In this document: positions 55,591-64,000 of the stretch, piece by piece | Layout of the letters: each line of letters starts with the position of its first letter | How positions within the stretch are numbered: the stretch's first letter is position 1 | Assembly (NCBI RefSeq): GCF_002018875.1 | Contig: NZ_MVOL01000006.1 | Span: 186,001 to 250,000 of the forward strand | DNA from: Pseudomonas sp. MF4836 | Lineage (GTDB): Bacteria; Pseudomonadota; Gammaproteobacteria; Pseudomonadales; Pseudomonadaceae | Length of the DNA stretch: 64,000 bases | Reading direction: 5' to 3' | Notes under the pieces: model-generated | Databases searched by the model: none | What the model was told of the DNA's origin: nothing | Seen by the model: only the letters and a program-made list of their open reading frames with translations | Program-made: the position numbers and the translations under genes

Positions 55591-56580
55591 ATGCAGGCGC
55601 AACTGATCGGGCTCGATTGGGGAACCACTTCCCTGCGTGCCTACAAACTCGCGACAGGCGGCGAAGTGCTGGAGCAGCGCGCGCTGACCTCGGGAGTCAT
55701 GCAACTGCCCAGGGCCGCTCGAATCATCGATGGCCAGGCCTGCAGCGACGGTTTTGAACTGGCCTTCGACGAAGCCTGCGGCGACTGGCTCGATAGCGCG
55801 CCGCACTTGCCGGTGATCGCCTGTGGCATGGTCGGCAGCGCTCAAGGCTGGCGTGAGGCGAGCTACTGCGAAACCCCGGCGGACGTTACCCAACTGGGTC
55901 GCGCCCTGGTCTCGGTGCGCAACGTGCGTGGGGTCGAGGTGCACATCGTGCCCGGTGTCATCCAGCGTTCGCACCTGCCAAACGTCATGCGTGGCGAAGA
56001 AACCCAAGTGCTGGGGGCGCTGCACAATCTGCCGCGGCAGGCCACGGATAACCTGCTGATCGGCCTGCCTGGCAGCCATTCGAAATGGGTCGAGGTGGTC
56101 GACGGCCGCATCGTGCATTTCGAGACCTTCATGACCGGCGAACTGTTCGCCGTCCTCTGCGAACACAGCATTCTTGGCCGCACCCAACAGCGCGGTGCGG
56201 CGTTCGACGGTGCGGCCTTCGACCGTGGGGTTCAGGTGGCGCAGTCCCTGGAGGGGCAGATCGGCCCGCTGTCGACCCTGTTCAGCGCCCGCAGCCTGGG
56301 CCTGACGGCTGAACTTGGCGCCAGTGCCCAGCCCGATTATCTGTCGGGGCTGCTGATCGGCCATGAATTGACGGCCCTGGCCCAGGTGCAGCACCGCCGC
56401 CGCAACAGCGCCCACCTGCCTTCAATCCTGTTGATCGGCAATTCCCAACTCTGCGCCCGCTACAGCCGGGCTCTTCCTGCCTGTGGGTTCGCCCGCGTGA
56501 CCCTGGCCGAGCAGGCCACCGAACGCGGCTTGTGGCTGTTGGCCGAGGCGGCCGGGCTGCTCCCTGGCGTTCAACCATAG
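55591..56580 (+). CDS. dgoK: 2-dehydro-3-deoxygalactonokinase DgoK
   Basis: DgoK phosphorylates 2-keto-3-deoxy-galactonate in the De Ley-Doudoroff pathway. The 329-residue sugar-kinase-fold protein begins LIGLDWGTTSLRAYKL (phosphate 1 motif) and has VIACGMVGSAQGWREASYC, GLPGSHSKWVEV, and HFETFMTGELFAVL, all typical of DgoK. The start is ATG at 55591 following the promoter at 55478. dgoA follows after 12 bp. Confidence 0.93.
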   Translation: MQAQLIGLDWGTTSLRAYKLATGGEVLEQRALTSGVMQLPRAARIIDGQACSDGFELAFDEACGDWLDSAPHLPVIACGMVGSAQGWREASYCETPADVTQLGRALVSVRNVRGVEVHIVPGVIQRSHLPNVMRGEETQVLGALHNLPRQATDNLLIGLPGSHSKWVEVVDGRIVHFETFMTGELFAVLCEHSILGRTQQRGAAFDGAAFDRGVQVAQSLEGQIGPLSTLFSARSLGLTAELGASAQPDYLSGLLIGHELTALAQVQHRRRNSAHLPSILLIGNSQLCARYSRALPACGFARVTLAEQATERGLWLLAEAAGLLPGVQP

Positions 56581-56592
56581 AAGAGGTTTGCA

Positions 56593-57213
56593 ATGCTCAA
56601 GCAAGCACTGGCACAAAACGGCCTGGTGGCGATCCTTCGGGGCGTGCGTCCGCACGAGGTCCTGGCCATCGGCGAGGCCCTGTACGAGGCGGGTTTTCGG
56701 GTGATCGAGGTGCCGCTCAATTCGCCCCAGCCCTTTGACAGTATCCGCAGCCTGCGCAGCCATTTGCCGCCCGATTGCCTGATTGGTGCCGGCACTGTGC
56801 TGGAGCCTGCGCAGGTGGCCCAGGTGCAGGCGGCAGGCGGACAGGTGATCGTCATGCCCCACAGCGACCCCAAGGTCCTGCGCGCAGCCAAGGCCGCCGG
56901 GCTGTACCTGGCGCCGGGTGTCGCCACGCCGACCGAGGCCTTTGCCGCGCTGGCTGAAGGTGCGGATGTATTGAAGATGTTCCCCGCCGAGCAAATGGGC
57001 CCGGCGGTGGTGAAAGCCTGGCTCGCGGTGTTACCGGTCGGCACTGTGCTGTTGCCCGTGGGCGGCATTACCCCGGACAACATGCGGGTGTTCGTCGAGG
57101 CCGGGGTCAAGGGCTTCGGCCTCGGCTCGGGGCTGTTCAAGCCCGGGCTGAGCAGCACTGACGTGGCCCTGCGGGCCAAGGCTTATGTCGCCGCGTGGCA
57201 TGCCTTGGCTTAA
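56593..57213 (+). CDS. dgoA: 2-dehydro-3-deoxy-6-phosphogalactonate aldolase DgoA
   Basis: DgoA splits KDPGal to pyruvate and glyceraldehyde-3-phosphate. The 206-residue KDPG-family aldolase has VAILRGVRPHEV at the N terminus, the Glu in VIEVPLNSP, GAGTVLEPAQV, and the Schiff-base Lys in VLKMFPAEQMG (about residue 126). It sits between dgoK and dgoD, 12 bp and 48 bp from them. Confidence 0.94.
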   Translation: MLKQALAQNGLVAILRGVRPHEVLAIGEALYEAGFRVIEVPLNSPQPFDSIRSLRSHLPPDCLIGAGTVLEPAQVAQVQAAGGQVIVMPHSDPKVLRAAKAAGLYLAPGVATPTEAFAALAEGADVLKMFPAEQMGPAVVKAWLAVLPVGTVLLPVGGITPDNMRVFVEAGVKGFGLGSGLFKPGLSSTDVALRAKAYVAAWHALA

Positions 57214-57261
57214 GCTTTTTCCGGCGCCGCGCGCGCTGCCTCAAACCAGAGAGACAAGCAG

Positions 57262-58410
57262 ATGAAAATCACCAAACTGACCACCTTCATCGTTCCGCCG
57301 CGCTGGTGCTTTCTCAAGGTCGAGACCGATCAGGGCGTGACCGGCTGGGGCGAGCCGGTGGTGGAGGGCCGGGCCCACACCGTGGCAGCGGCGGTCGAGG
57401 AACTCTCGGACTACCTGATCGGCAAGGACCCACGCAATATCGAAGACATCTGGACCGTACTCTATCGCGGCGGTTTCTACCGTGGTGGAGCGCTGCACAT
57501 GAGCGCCCTGGCCGGTATCGATCAGGCACTGTGGGACATCAAGGGCAAAGACCTCGGGGTCTCGGTCAGTGACCTGCTGGGCGGCCAGGTGCGGGACAAG
57601 ATCCGCGTCTATTCGTGGATCGGCGGCGACCGCCCGGCCGACACGGCGCAGGCGGCCAGGGAAGCGGTAGCACGGGGCTTTACCGCCGTGAAAATGAACG
57701 GCACCCAGGAGCTGCAATTTCTCGACACCCACGACAAGGTTGACCTGGCCCTGGCCAACGTCGCGGCCGTGCGCGATGCGGTCGGGCCCAATGTCGGGAT
57801 CGGCGTCGACTTCCATGGTCGGGTGCACAAGCCCATGGCCAAGGTGCTGATGAAGGAACTCGACCCCTACAAACTGATGTTTATCGAAGAGCCGGTGCTC
57901 AGTGAAAACTACGAAGCGCTGAAGGAACTGGCGCCCTTGACCAGCACCCCGATCGCCCTCGGCGAGCGCCTGTTTTCGCGCTGGGATTTCAAGCGGGTGC
58001 TGAGCGAAGGTTACGTTGACATCATCCAGCCGGATGCCTCCCACGCCGGTGGCATCACCGAAACCCGCAAGATCGCCAACATGGCCGAAGCCTACGACGT
58101 CGCCCTGGCGTTGCATTGCCCGTTGGGCCCGATTGCCCTGGCCGCGTGCCTGCAACTGGACGCGGTCTGCTACAACGCGTTTATCCAGGAGCAGAGCCTG
58201 GGTATCCATTACAACGAGAGCAACGACTTGCTGGATTACCTCAAGCGTCCGCAGGTGTTCGACTACGACCAGGGCTACGTGAAGATCCCCAACGGCCCGG
58301 GCCTGGGCATCGAGATCAACGAGGAATACGTGGTCGAGCGCGCGGCCGTCGGTCATCGCTGGCGCAACCCGATCTGGCGCCACGCCGACGGCAGTTTCGC
58401 CGAGTGGTAG
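57262..58410 (+). CDS. dgoD: D-galactonate dehydratase DgoD
   Basis: DgoD converts D-galactonate to 2-keto-3-deoxy-galactonate. The 382-residue enolase-superfamily enzyme has [13 protein letters not shown], the metal ligands in GVDFHGRV (Asp near 183, His 185), FIEEPV (Glu near 209) and [10 protein letters not shown] (Glu near 235), and the base His in [10 protein letters not shown] (near 285). These agree with galactonate dehydratase rather than mannonate-type enzymes. The start ATG at 57262 has AGAGAGA upstream. Confidence 0.95.
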   Translation: MKITKLTTFIVPPRWCFLKVETDQGVTGWGEPVVEGRAHTVAAAVEELSDYLIGKDPRNIEDIWTVLYRGGFYRGGALHMSALAGIDQALWDIKGKDLGVSVSDLLGGQVRDKIRVYSWIGGDRPADTAQAAREAVARGFTAVKMNGTQELQFLDTHDKVDLALANVAAVRDAVGPNVGIGVDFHGRVHKPMAKVLMKELDPYKLMFIEEPVLSENYEALKELAPLTSTPIALGERLFSRWDFKRVLSEGYVDIIQPDASHAGGITETRKIANMAEAYDVALALHCPLGPIALAACLQLDAVCYNAFIQEQSLGIHYNESNDLLDYLKRPQVFDYDQGYVKIPNGPGLGIEINEEYVVERAAVGHRWRNPIWRHADGSFAEW

Positions 58411-58522
58411 GCGCGCGCCCGGGCCTTCCTGTGGCGGGTGGCCGAGGTGGCGCGCAGCAAGTTGTGGTCAAGGCGGATGGGCGACCATAATGCCGCCCGT
58501 TCTCTCCCTCGGAAGGCTGGAT

Positions 58523-59326
58523 ATGCAGGAAGACGCGCCAAAGATCGCCAAGGACGCCGCACCGACCGGCACCCAGACGCTGCTGCGTGGCCTGGGCGTG
58601 GTCCAGGCCGTGGCCAGCGGTGCCCGCGACCTCAAGGAAATCGCCCGGCTGATCGGCACCACCCGCAGCACCACCCACCGCCTGGCCAGTTGCCTGGTGG
58701 AAGAGCGCTACCTGCGCGTGGTACCGCAAGTGGGTTATCTGTTGGGACCAAAGTTGATCGAGCTGGGGTTCCAGGCGCGCGAAGCGCTGCCGCTGGTCAG
58801 CCTGGCCACGCCGATCCTGGATGAGTTGTCGGCACTGACCGGCGACACCATTCACCTGGCGATTCGCGAGGACGATGACGTGCTGTACCTGCACAAGAAC
58901 CCGGGGCGCAATGGCCCGGAGATGCGTTCGCGGGTTGGGCATCGGATGCCGTTGGCCCGTACCGGGATCGGCAAGGCGCTGATGCTCGACGACAGCCAGC
59001 AGGACTGGCAGCGGTTGTATCAGATCAGTTTGCCGGTGGGGGGGCGCAATGTGCTCTGGCCGCAGCACGAGGAGCCGTCCTGGGAGCAGTTCCAGCAGCG
59101 CATGCTGGAGTATGTGAAGGGCGGTTATGCGTTTGACCTGGAAGACAACGAGCCCTCGATCCGTTGCGTCGCGGCGCCGGTACGGGATGCCAGCGCACGT
59201 ATCGTGGCCGGCATCAGTGTCGCCAGTACCGTGCCCTACATGCCGCTGGAAAAAATGGCCGAGCTGATCCCCCTGGTGAAACAGGCGGCCGCCCGGCTTT
59301 CCGCGGAGTTGGGCGCGAAGGCCTGA
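58523..59326 (+). CDS. IclR-family transcriptional regulator
   Basis: A 267-residue IclR regulator with an N-terminal helix-turn-helix (about residues 20-85: LLRGLGVVQAVASGARDLKEIARLIGTTRSTTHR) and a C-terminal effector domain with DTIHLAIREDDDVLYLHK and GHRMPLARTGIGKALM. The start at 58523 (MQEDAPKIAK) follows GGAAGG; the ATG at 58490 is less likely. It lies 112 bp after dgoD on the same strand and is a second candidate regulator for dgoKAD. Confidence 0.88.
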   Translation: MQEDAPKIAKDAAPTGTQTLLRGLGVVQAVASGARDLKEIARLIGTTRSTTHRLASCLVEERYLRVVPQVGYLLGPKLIELGFQAREALPLVSLATPILDELSALTGDTIHLAIREDDDVLYLHKNPGRNGPEMRSRVGHRMPLARTGIGKALMLDDSQQDWQRLYQISLPVGGRNVLWPQHEEPSWEQFQQRMLEYVKGGYAFDLEDNEPSIRCVAAPVRDASARIVAGISVASTVPYMPLEKMAELIPLVKQAAARLSAELGAKA

Positions 59327-59327
59327 A

Positions 59328-60380
59328 TCAGGCCTTCAGGGTGGCCATGTCGATCACGAAGCGGTACTTCACATCGCCTTTGATCATTCGGGTGTAAGCC
59401 TCGTTGATCTGGCGGATGTCGAGCATTTCGATGTCGCAGGTGATGCCGTGTTCGGCGCAGAAATCCAGGACTTCCTGGGTTTCGGCAATGCCACCGATCA
59501 GCGAGCCGGCCAGTACCTTACGCCCCAGAACCAGCTTGGCGGCGTTGACGGGTGGGTCGACCGGTTCGATCAGGCCGACCAGGATGTGCACGCCGTCAAA
59601 GCGCAGGGTATCGAGATAGGGGTTCAGATCGTGCTGCACCGGAATGGTGTCCAGCAGGAAGTCGAAGTGCCCGGCAGCGGCCTTCATCTGCTCGGCGTCG
59701 GTGGAGACGATCACATGATCGGCGCCCTGGCGCCGGCCTTCCTCGGCCTTGCTCGCGGAGCGGGTGAACAGCGTGACCTCGGCGCCCATGGCCTTGGCGA
59801 ACTTGATCCCCATATGGCCCAGGCCGCCCATGCCGAGAATCCCGACCTTGTCCCCGGCCTTGACCCCGTAGTGCTTGAGGGGCGAATAGGTGGTGATGCC
59901 GGCGCAGAGGATCGGCGCGGCGCTGGCCAGATCGAGCTTGGCCGGAATCTTCACCACGAAGTGTTCGCTGACCACGATGCTGTCGGAGTAGCCGCCCATG
60001 GTGTTGCTGCCGTCGACCCGGTCCGGGGTGGCGTAGGTCATGGTCGGGCCTTCGAGGCAGTATTGCTCCAGGTCCGATTTGCAGGCGTCGCAATGGCGGC
60101 ATGAGTCGACCATGCAGCCCACGCCCACCAGGTCGCCGACCTTGTGCGCAGTGACGCTGGCGCCGACGGCGGTGACTTTGCCGACTATCTCGTGGCCCGG
60201 CATCAGCGGGTACACGGCAATGCCCCATTCGTTGCGCGCCTGGTGGATATCGGAGTGGCAGACGCCGCAGTAGAGGATCTCAATCGCCACGTCATCGGCA
60301 CGCGGGCTGCGGCGTTCGAAGGACATGGGGGCGAGGGGAGTGATGGCCGATTGGGCGGCATAACCGATGGCGGTGTACAT
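59328..60380 (-). CDS. Zinc-dependent alcohol dehydrogenase (YahK/CAD-like)
   Basis: A 350-residue medium-chain dehydrogenase. Zinc ligands are CGVCHSDIHQA (Cys near 39) and PGHEIVGKV (His near 60), the structural zinc is bound by CRHCDACKSDLEQYC, and the NADP motif is GILGMGGLGHMGIK. It resembles broad-range aldehyde reductases such as YahK. The start at 60380 (MYTAIGYAAQ) agrees with the family. The reading frame upstream of it is in the intergenic region. It is convergent with the IclR gene, with one base between them. Confidence 0.92.
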   Translation of the reverse strand: MYTAIGYAAQSAITPLAPMSFERRSPRADDVAIEILYCGVCHSDIHQARNEWGIAVYPLMPGHEIVGKVTAVGASVTAHKVGDLVGVGCMVDSCRHCDACKSDLEQYCLEGPTMTYATPDRVDGSNTMGGYSDSIVVSEHFVVKIPAKLDLASAAPILCAGITTYSPLKHYGVKAGDKVGILGMGGLGHMGIKFAKAMGAEVTLFTRSASKAEEGRRQGADHVIVSTDAEQMKAAAGHFDFLLDTIPVQHDLNPYLDTLRFDGVHILVGLIEPVDPPVNAAKLVLGRKVLAGSLIGGIAETQEVLDFCAEHGITCDIEMLDIRQINEAYTRMIKGDVKYRFVIDMATLKA

Positions 60381-60493
60381 AAAAAGACCTCGCAAAAGCA
60401 GGAACAGGTGAGGCGGGCCATTCTCCCCATCGAGCCTGGGCGCGGCCATGGCGATTGCTCCGAGTCTTATGCCTAAAGCTCCGGGGGAGCAGT

Positions 60494-60581
60494 GGAAAGC
60501 GGCAAGCGACGCGCTGCAGGCTATAAACTGTGTGCCCACGCTCGCCGCTTGCAACTCTTCGCTTGTAGCTTGCCGCTCTCC
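60494..60581. repeat. Inverted repeat upstream of the AraC gene
   Basis: GGAAAGCGGCAAGC (60494-60507) pairs with GCTTGCCGCTCTCC (60568-60581) with one mismatch, and the part between has related GCCGCTTGC and GCTTGTAGC units. Such GCTTG/GCAAGC-rich repeats are common in Pseudomonas intergenic DNA. It lies between the divergent alcohol dehydrogenase and AraC genes and may also touch their promoters. Confidence 0.6.
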
Positions 60582-60601
60582 ATACTCCGAGAAGTGCTCC
60601 A

Positions 60602-61492
60602 ATGCTCCTGACCCGCCATCTCGACGCTAACGCCACACTGGTTTCCCTGATCGAGGGGCTGACGTCCAGCGACGGTTTTTCCCCGACCCACCTGCCCGGT
60701 GTGCAGGTATTGCGCGCCAGTTGCGACGTGGCGCGTGGGCCGCAGATCTATGAGCCGAGCCTGATGATCGTGGCCCAGGGCAGCAAGGTCGCGTACCTGG
60801 GCCCGCGCACCCTGGAATATGGCGCCGGGCATTACCTGATCCAGGCGATGCCGGTGCCGTTCGAATGCGAGACCTTTGCCCTGCCTGATGCACCCTTGTA
60901 CGGCGTGACCGTCGGCATTGATCGGGTGGTGCTCGGGGAGTTGGTGATGGCGATGGGCATTCAGTCCGGGCCACCGCCGGCGGCGCAAACCCTGGAGTCG
61001 ATGAGCTCGGTGGTACTGGATGACGCCATGCGTGGCTGCGTCGAGCGGCTGTTGCAGTGCCTGCACGATCCGCTGGAGAGCCGAATCCTGGGTCCGGCGC
61101 GGGTCCGGGAGTTACTGTTCACGGCCTTGCGCGGGCCCCAGGCCGATGTGTTGCGGGCGCTGGTGGAACAGCAGGGGCAGTTTTCCCGGGTCGCGACCTC
61201 GTTGAGTCATCTGCACGCCCATTACGCCGAGCCGCTGAATATCGAGACCCTGGCCAGTTATGCACACATGAGTGCCTCGACCTTTCATGAGCACTTCAAG
61301 CGCTGCACCTTGCTCTCGCCGGTGCAGTACCTCAAGCGCCTGCGGCTGCTCAAGGCCCAGCAGTTGCTGCTGGTAGAGGGCATGGGGGTGGCGCAGGCGG
61401 CGCACAGCGTGGGCTATCAGAGCACGTCGCAGTTCAGCCGCGAGTACAAGCGCTACTTCGAGCGCAGCCCGGGGGAGGAGCGGGCAGCCTGA
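60602..61492 (+). CDS. AraC-family transcriptional regulator
   Basis: A 296-residue regulator. The N-terminal part is the AraC_N type domain (PGVQVLRASCDVARGPQIYEPSLM, about 30-170), often found beside short or medium chain alcohol dehydrogenases. The C-terminal double helix-turn-helix includes NIETLASYAHMSASTFHEHFKRC and AQAAHSVGYQSTSQFSREYKRYF. It is divergent from the alcohol dehydrogenase and probably regulates it. The start is ATG at 60602. Confidence 0.9.
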   Translation: MLLTRHLDANATLVSLIEGLTSSDGFSPTHLPGVQVLRASCDVARGPQIYEPSLMIVAQGSKVAYLGPRTLEYGAGHYLIQAMPVPFECETFALPDAPLYGVTVGIDRVVLGELVMAMGIQSGPPPAAQTLESMSSVVLDDAMRGCVERLLQCLHDPLESRILGPARVRELLFTALRGPQADVLRALVEQQGQFSRVATSLSHLHAHYAEPLNIETLASYAHMSASTFHEHFKRCTLLSPVQYLKRLRLLKAQQLLLVEGMGVAQAAHSVGYQSTSQFSREYKRYFERSPGEERAA

Positions 61493-61531
61493 TCGCCCCG
61501 CGGGGGCGGGCACGCTAGATTTTCGGGCAAC

Positions 61532-61557
61532 AAAAAGGCCCCCAGATGGGAGCCTTG
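61532..61557 (-). terminator. Terminator of the ETF-QO gene
   Basis: On the minus strand AAGGCTCCC, loop ATCT and GGGGGCCTT form a stem with one wobble, followed by a T-run (TTTTTG). Confidence 0.82.
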
Positions 61558-61574
61558 ATGTTCAAGCGGCCGGC

Positions 61575-63239
61575 TTACATGTTCGGGTAAGTCGGTCCGC
61601 CCGCGCCTTCCGGCGTGACCCAGGTGATGTTCTGCGAAGGGTCCTTGATGTCACAGGTCTTGCAGTGCACGCAGTTCTGGGCGTTGATCTGGAAGCGCTT
61701 CTCGCCGTCTTCCTTGGTGATCACTTCATACACGCCAGCCGGGCAGTAGCGCTGCGCGGGTTCATCGTAGAGCGGCAGGTTGGTGCCGATCGGGATGCTC
61801 GGGTCTTTCAGCTTCAGGTGGCACGGCTGTTCTTCTTCGTGGTTGGTACCAGAGATGAACACCGAGCTGAGTTTGTCGAAGCTGAGTTTGCCGTCGGGTT
61901 TCGGGTAGTCGATCTTCTTGCAGTCCTTGGCCAGCTTGAGGCAGGCGTAGTCCGGCTTGGTGTCGTGCAGGGTGAATGGCATTTTGCCGCCGAGGATGTT
62001 CTGGTCGAACCAGTTGAAGCCGGCGCCGATGATCGGGCCGAACTTGTGCATCGCCGGGCCGAAGTTGCGGGAGGCGAACAGTTCTTCGTAGAGCCAGCTG
62101 TTCTTGAAACTGTCGACGTAGGCGGTCAGTTCATCACCGCCTTCGGATTCGGCGAACAGGCGATCAGCCACGGCGTCTGCGGCGAGCATGCCGGACTTCA
62201 TGGCGGTGTGGCTGCCTTTGATCTTGGCGAAGTTCAGGGTGCCCAGATCGCAGCCGATCAGCGCGCCGCCTTTGAAGACCATCTTCGGCAGCGAGTTCAG
62301 GCCACCTTTGCAGATGGCGCGAGCGCCGTAGCTGATGCGCTTGCCGCCTTCCAGGTACTGGGCCAGCACCGGGTGATGCTTGAGGCGCTGGAACTCATCG
62401 AATGGCGACAGGAAGGTGTTGCTGTAGGACAGGTCGACGATCAGGCCGACCACCACCTGGTTGTTTTCCAGGTGATAGAGGAACGAGCCACCGGTGTTCT
62501 CGGCGCTCATGATGTCCAGCGGCCAACCGGCGGTGTGCACCACCAGGCCTGGCTGATGCTTGGCCGGGTCGATTTCCCAGATTTCTTTCAGGCCGATGCC
62601 GTAGTGCTGGGCGTCGGCGTCGCTGTCCAGGTTGAAGCGCTGGATCAATTGCTTGCCGATGTGGCCGCGGCACCCTTCAGCGAACAAGGTGTACTTGCCA
62701 CGCAGTTCCATCCCCGGGGTGTAGACGCCTTCTTTTGGCTGGCCTTCACGGTCGACGCCGAGGTCGCCAGTGATGATCCCGCGGACCACGCCGTTCTCGT
62801 CGAACAGGGCTTCCTGGGCGGCGAAGCCTGGGTAGACTTCCACGCCCAGGTTCTCGGCCTGCTGGGCCAGCCAGCGGCACAGGTTGCCCAGGGAGATAAT
62901 GTAGTTGCCTTCGTTGTGCATGGTCTTGGGCACAAAGAAGTCTGGAACCTTGATCGAGCTGTCGGCGCTCTTGAGGACATAAATGTCATCGCGTTTGACC
63001 GGGGTGTTCAGCGGTGCGCCGAGCTCTTTCCAGTTCGGGAACAATTCGTTCAGGGCCCGCGGCTCGAATACGGCGCCGGACAGGATATGAGCACCGACCT
63101 CGGAGCCTTTTTCGACCACGCAGACGCTAATTTCCTTACCGGCTTCGGCGGCCTTCTGCTTCAATCGGCAGGCGGCGGACAGGCCCGCGGGGCCGGCACC
63201 GACGATGACCACGTCGAATTCCATAAATTCGCGTTCCAC
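61575..63239 (-). CDS. etfD: Electron transfer flavoprotein-ubiquinone oxidoreductase
   Basis: ETF-QO takes electrons from ETF (reduced by acyl-CoA dehydrogenases such as FadE) and passes them to ubiquinone in the inner membrane. The 554-residue protein has the FAD motif VIVGAGPAGLSAACRL at the N terminus, the membrane-surface loop with GWPLDIMSAENTGGSFLYH, and a C-terminal [4Fe-4S] site with CPAGVYE and CVHCKTCDIKDPSQN. The start is GTG at 63239 with AGGAG eight bases upstream. The internal ATG at 63224 is less likely. It is divergent from etfB. Confidence 0.96.
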   Translation of the reverse strand: MEREFMEFDVVIVGAGPAGLSAACRLKQKAAEAGKEISVCVVEKGSEVGAHILSGAVFEPRALNELFPNWKELGAPLNTPVKRDDIYVLKSADSSIKVPDFFVPKTMHNEGNYIISLGNLCRWLAQQAENLGVEVYPGFAAQEALFDENGVVRGIITGDLGVDREGQPKEGVYTPGMELRGKYTLFAEGCRGHIGKQLIQRFNLDSDADAQHYGIGLKEIWEIDPAKHQPGLVVHTAGWPLDIMSAENTGGSFLYHLENNQVVVGLIVDLSYSNTFLSPFDEFQRLKHHPVLAQYLEGGKRISYGARAICKGGLNSLPKMVFKGGALIGCDLGTLNFAKIKGSHTAMKSGMLAADAVADRLFAESEGGDELTAYVDSFKNSWLYEELFASRNFGPAMHKFGPIIGAGFNWFDQNILGGKMPFTLHDTKPDYACLKLAKDCKKIDYPKPDGKLSFDKLSSVFISGTNHEEEQPCHLKLKDPSIPIGTNLPLYDEPAQRYCPAGVYEVITKEDGEKRFQINAQNCVHCKTCDIKDPSQNITWVTPEGAGGPTYPNM

Positions 63240-63396
63240 TAGGCTATCTCCTACTCAAGGCTCAACGGTTTTTTTCTAATTGGAGGTTTGGCGCTGCATC
63301 CATTATTTCCTCCTCAACAGGGGGGAGGGGACAATGGATGACCCGCCTTTCTCTCTGGGCGGCGCATTATATCTACACCACTCTCAGCGTCCAATA

Positions 63397-63410
63397 CAAA
63401 CGTTTGTTTG
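63397..63410. promoter_or_regulatory. PsrA-type operator between etfD and etfB
   Basis: CAAAC-GTTT-GTTTG exactly fits the PsrA consensus, G/C-AAAC, two to four bases, then GTTTG/C. PsrA is the Pseudomonas fatty-acid-sensing TetR repressor, known to control etfBA and beta-oxidation genes. The site is 158 bp from the etfD start and 376 bp from the etfB start, in the 546-bp intergenic region. Confidence 0.7.
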
Positions 63411-63540
63411 AATTTGCTGGAAGCCAGGTAAATCAAAGAAGCGCGGCTTATGACTGGCCATTTTGCCGTATTGACCGGAAAAGGCGTTCCGGTCAAGATA
63501 CGGTCGGTTTTGCGCTCGCCGTAGGCTGACTGTTGGTTTC

Positions 63541-63713
63541 AAGAGCACCTCTAAAGACAGGGCGAAGGCTGTACAAGGTGACGCAGTGCGCCGCGCAAGC
63601 GCGCAGTTTACACGCCGCGATAAAGAATGACTCGTCGGTCACCACTGACGAACGGTCATCATCCCCGTGAGCAAGGTCGCCTGTTCCATGCCAGCGTTTT
63701 TAGAGGTGCCCTT
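63541..63713. repeat. Element with 11-bp inverted ends upstream of etfB, MITE-like
   Basis: GCACCTCTAAA (63545-63555) and TTTAGAGGTGC (63699-63709) are perfect inverted repeats 143 bp apart. With flanking bases the ends agree at 15 of 16 positions (CAAGrGCACCTCTAAA). The enclosed part has smaller hairpins such as GCGCCGCGCAAGCGCGC and no reading frame of note. It looks like a small non-autonomous inverted-repeat element, but no target-site duplication is evident. It could also be a folded leader of etfB. The rest of 63240-63785 holds the PsrA box and presumably both promoters, but nothing else clear. Confidence 0.5.
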
Positions 63714-63785
63714 GTGCCGATGAGCATCAACCGCCAGGTTCTCGCCTAGGCGACTTTCTTTTCACCGGAGAGTAACGAGGAATCC

Positions 63786-64000
63786 ATGAAGGTTCTTGTA
63801 GCTGTCAAACGAGTGGTCGACTATAACGTCAAGGTTCGCGTCAAAGCGGACAACTCCGGCGTAGACCTCGCTAACGTCAAGATGTCGATGAACCCTTTCT
63901 GCGAAATCGCAGTGGAAGAAGCCGTACGCCTGAAAGAGAAAGGTGTTGCGACTGAAATCGTCGTCGTCTCCATCGGCCCGTCCACCGCTCAAGAGCAACT
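63786..64000 (+). CDS. etfB: Electron transfer flavoprotein beta subunit (3' end beyond window)
   Basis: The first 71 residues of EtfB (family length about 249). [37 protein letters not shown] and [13 protein letters not shown] are family sequences. The start ATG at 63786 has a GAGGAA ribosome site. EtfB with EtfA carries electrons from FadE-type dehydrogenases to ETF-QO. The gene runs off the window end. Confidence 0.95.
   Translation, partial: MKVLVAVKRVVDYNVKVRVKADNSGVDLANVKMSMNPFCEIAVEEAVRLKEKGVATEIVVVSIGPSTAQEQ

Overview
The window is chromosomal DNA of a Pseudomonas, most likely of the P. fluorescens group. The basis is protein content (PelG, the etf/PsrA system, a rgsA-like small RNA) and a gene order that, from memory, follows two P. 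aeruginosa PAO1 blocks: the fadE / GST / yadGH-type ABC block, and the comEC-exbBD-lpxK-kdsB-murB ... rne-rluC-sppA-maf-rpmF-plsX-fabDG-acpP-fabF-pabC-mltG-tmk-holB-tatD block. No database search was possible. Family names rest on motifs, lengths and gene order.

Layout. 1-1214: 3' part of pelG. 1289-4522: a small accessory cassette on the minus strand (alaX-type tRNA editing protein, 2OG-Fe(II) oxygenase, LysE exporter) with a divergent LysR regulator. 4594-10940: small conserved protein, FadE-type acyl-CoA dehydrogenase, transglutaminase-like protein, GST and a two-gene ABC exporter. 11000-18505: DUF2062 protein, ComEC, ExbB/ExbD, then lipid A / KDO / peptidoglycan genes (lpxK, Trm112-like, kdsB, low-Mr phosphatase, murB). 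18757-23127: a molybdenum hydroxylase cassette (IorA-like, IorB-like, XdhC, MocA) between murB and rne. 23203-36687: rne with a long leader, then rluC, HAD phosphatase, sppA, maf, and the yceD-rpmF-plsX-fabD-fabG-acpP-fabF-pabC fatty-acid cluster. 36691-40368: mltG, tmk, holB, tatD, with no pilZ between holB and tatD. 40430-44193: an RgsA-like sRNA, a TetR regulator, a MoaA-like radical SAM enzyme, a DUF4823-like lipoprotein and a DUF1285 protein.

44342-59326 holds a D-galactose oxidation (De Ley-Doudoroff) locus. It encodes a GntR/FadR regulator, an SMP-30 lactonase, an SDR sugar dehydrogenase, an AraFGH-type importer, DgoK, DgoA, DgoD and an IclR regulator. Together they can take up the sugar, oxidise it to the lactone, open the lactone, dehydrate galactonate, phosphorylate the keto-acid and split it to pyruvate and glyceraldehyde-3-phosphate. 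The two halves are separated by an unrelated accessory block (50933-55400), but each half starts with a nearly identical promoter of about 115 bp. 59328-64000: a zinc alcohol dehydrogenase, an AraC regulator, ETF-ubiquinone oxidoreductase, and the start of etfB, with a PsrA-type box between the last two.

The strongest leads are the alaX / oxygenase / LysE cassette, the duplicated galactose promoter with a leftover start codon, the missing pilZ, the near-leaderless fab-cluster promoter, a lipoprotein remnant with three in-frame stops beside a 14-G tract, and an inverted-repeat element upstream of etfB. No tRNA, rRNA, CRISPR array or transposase gene was seen.
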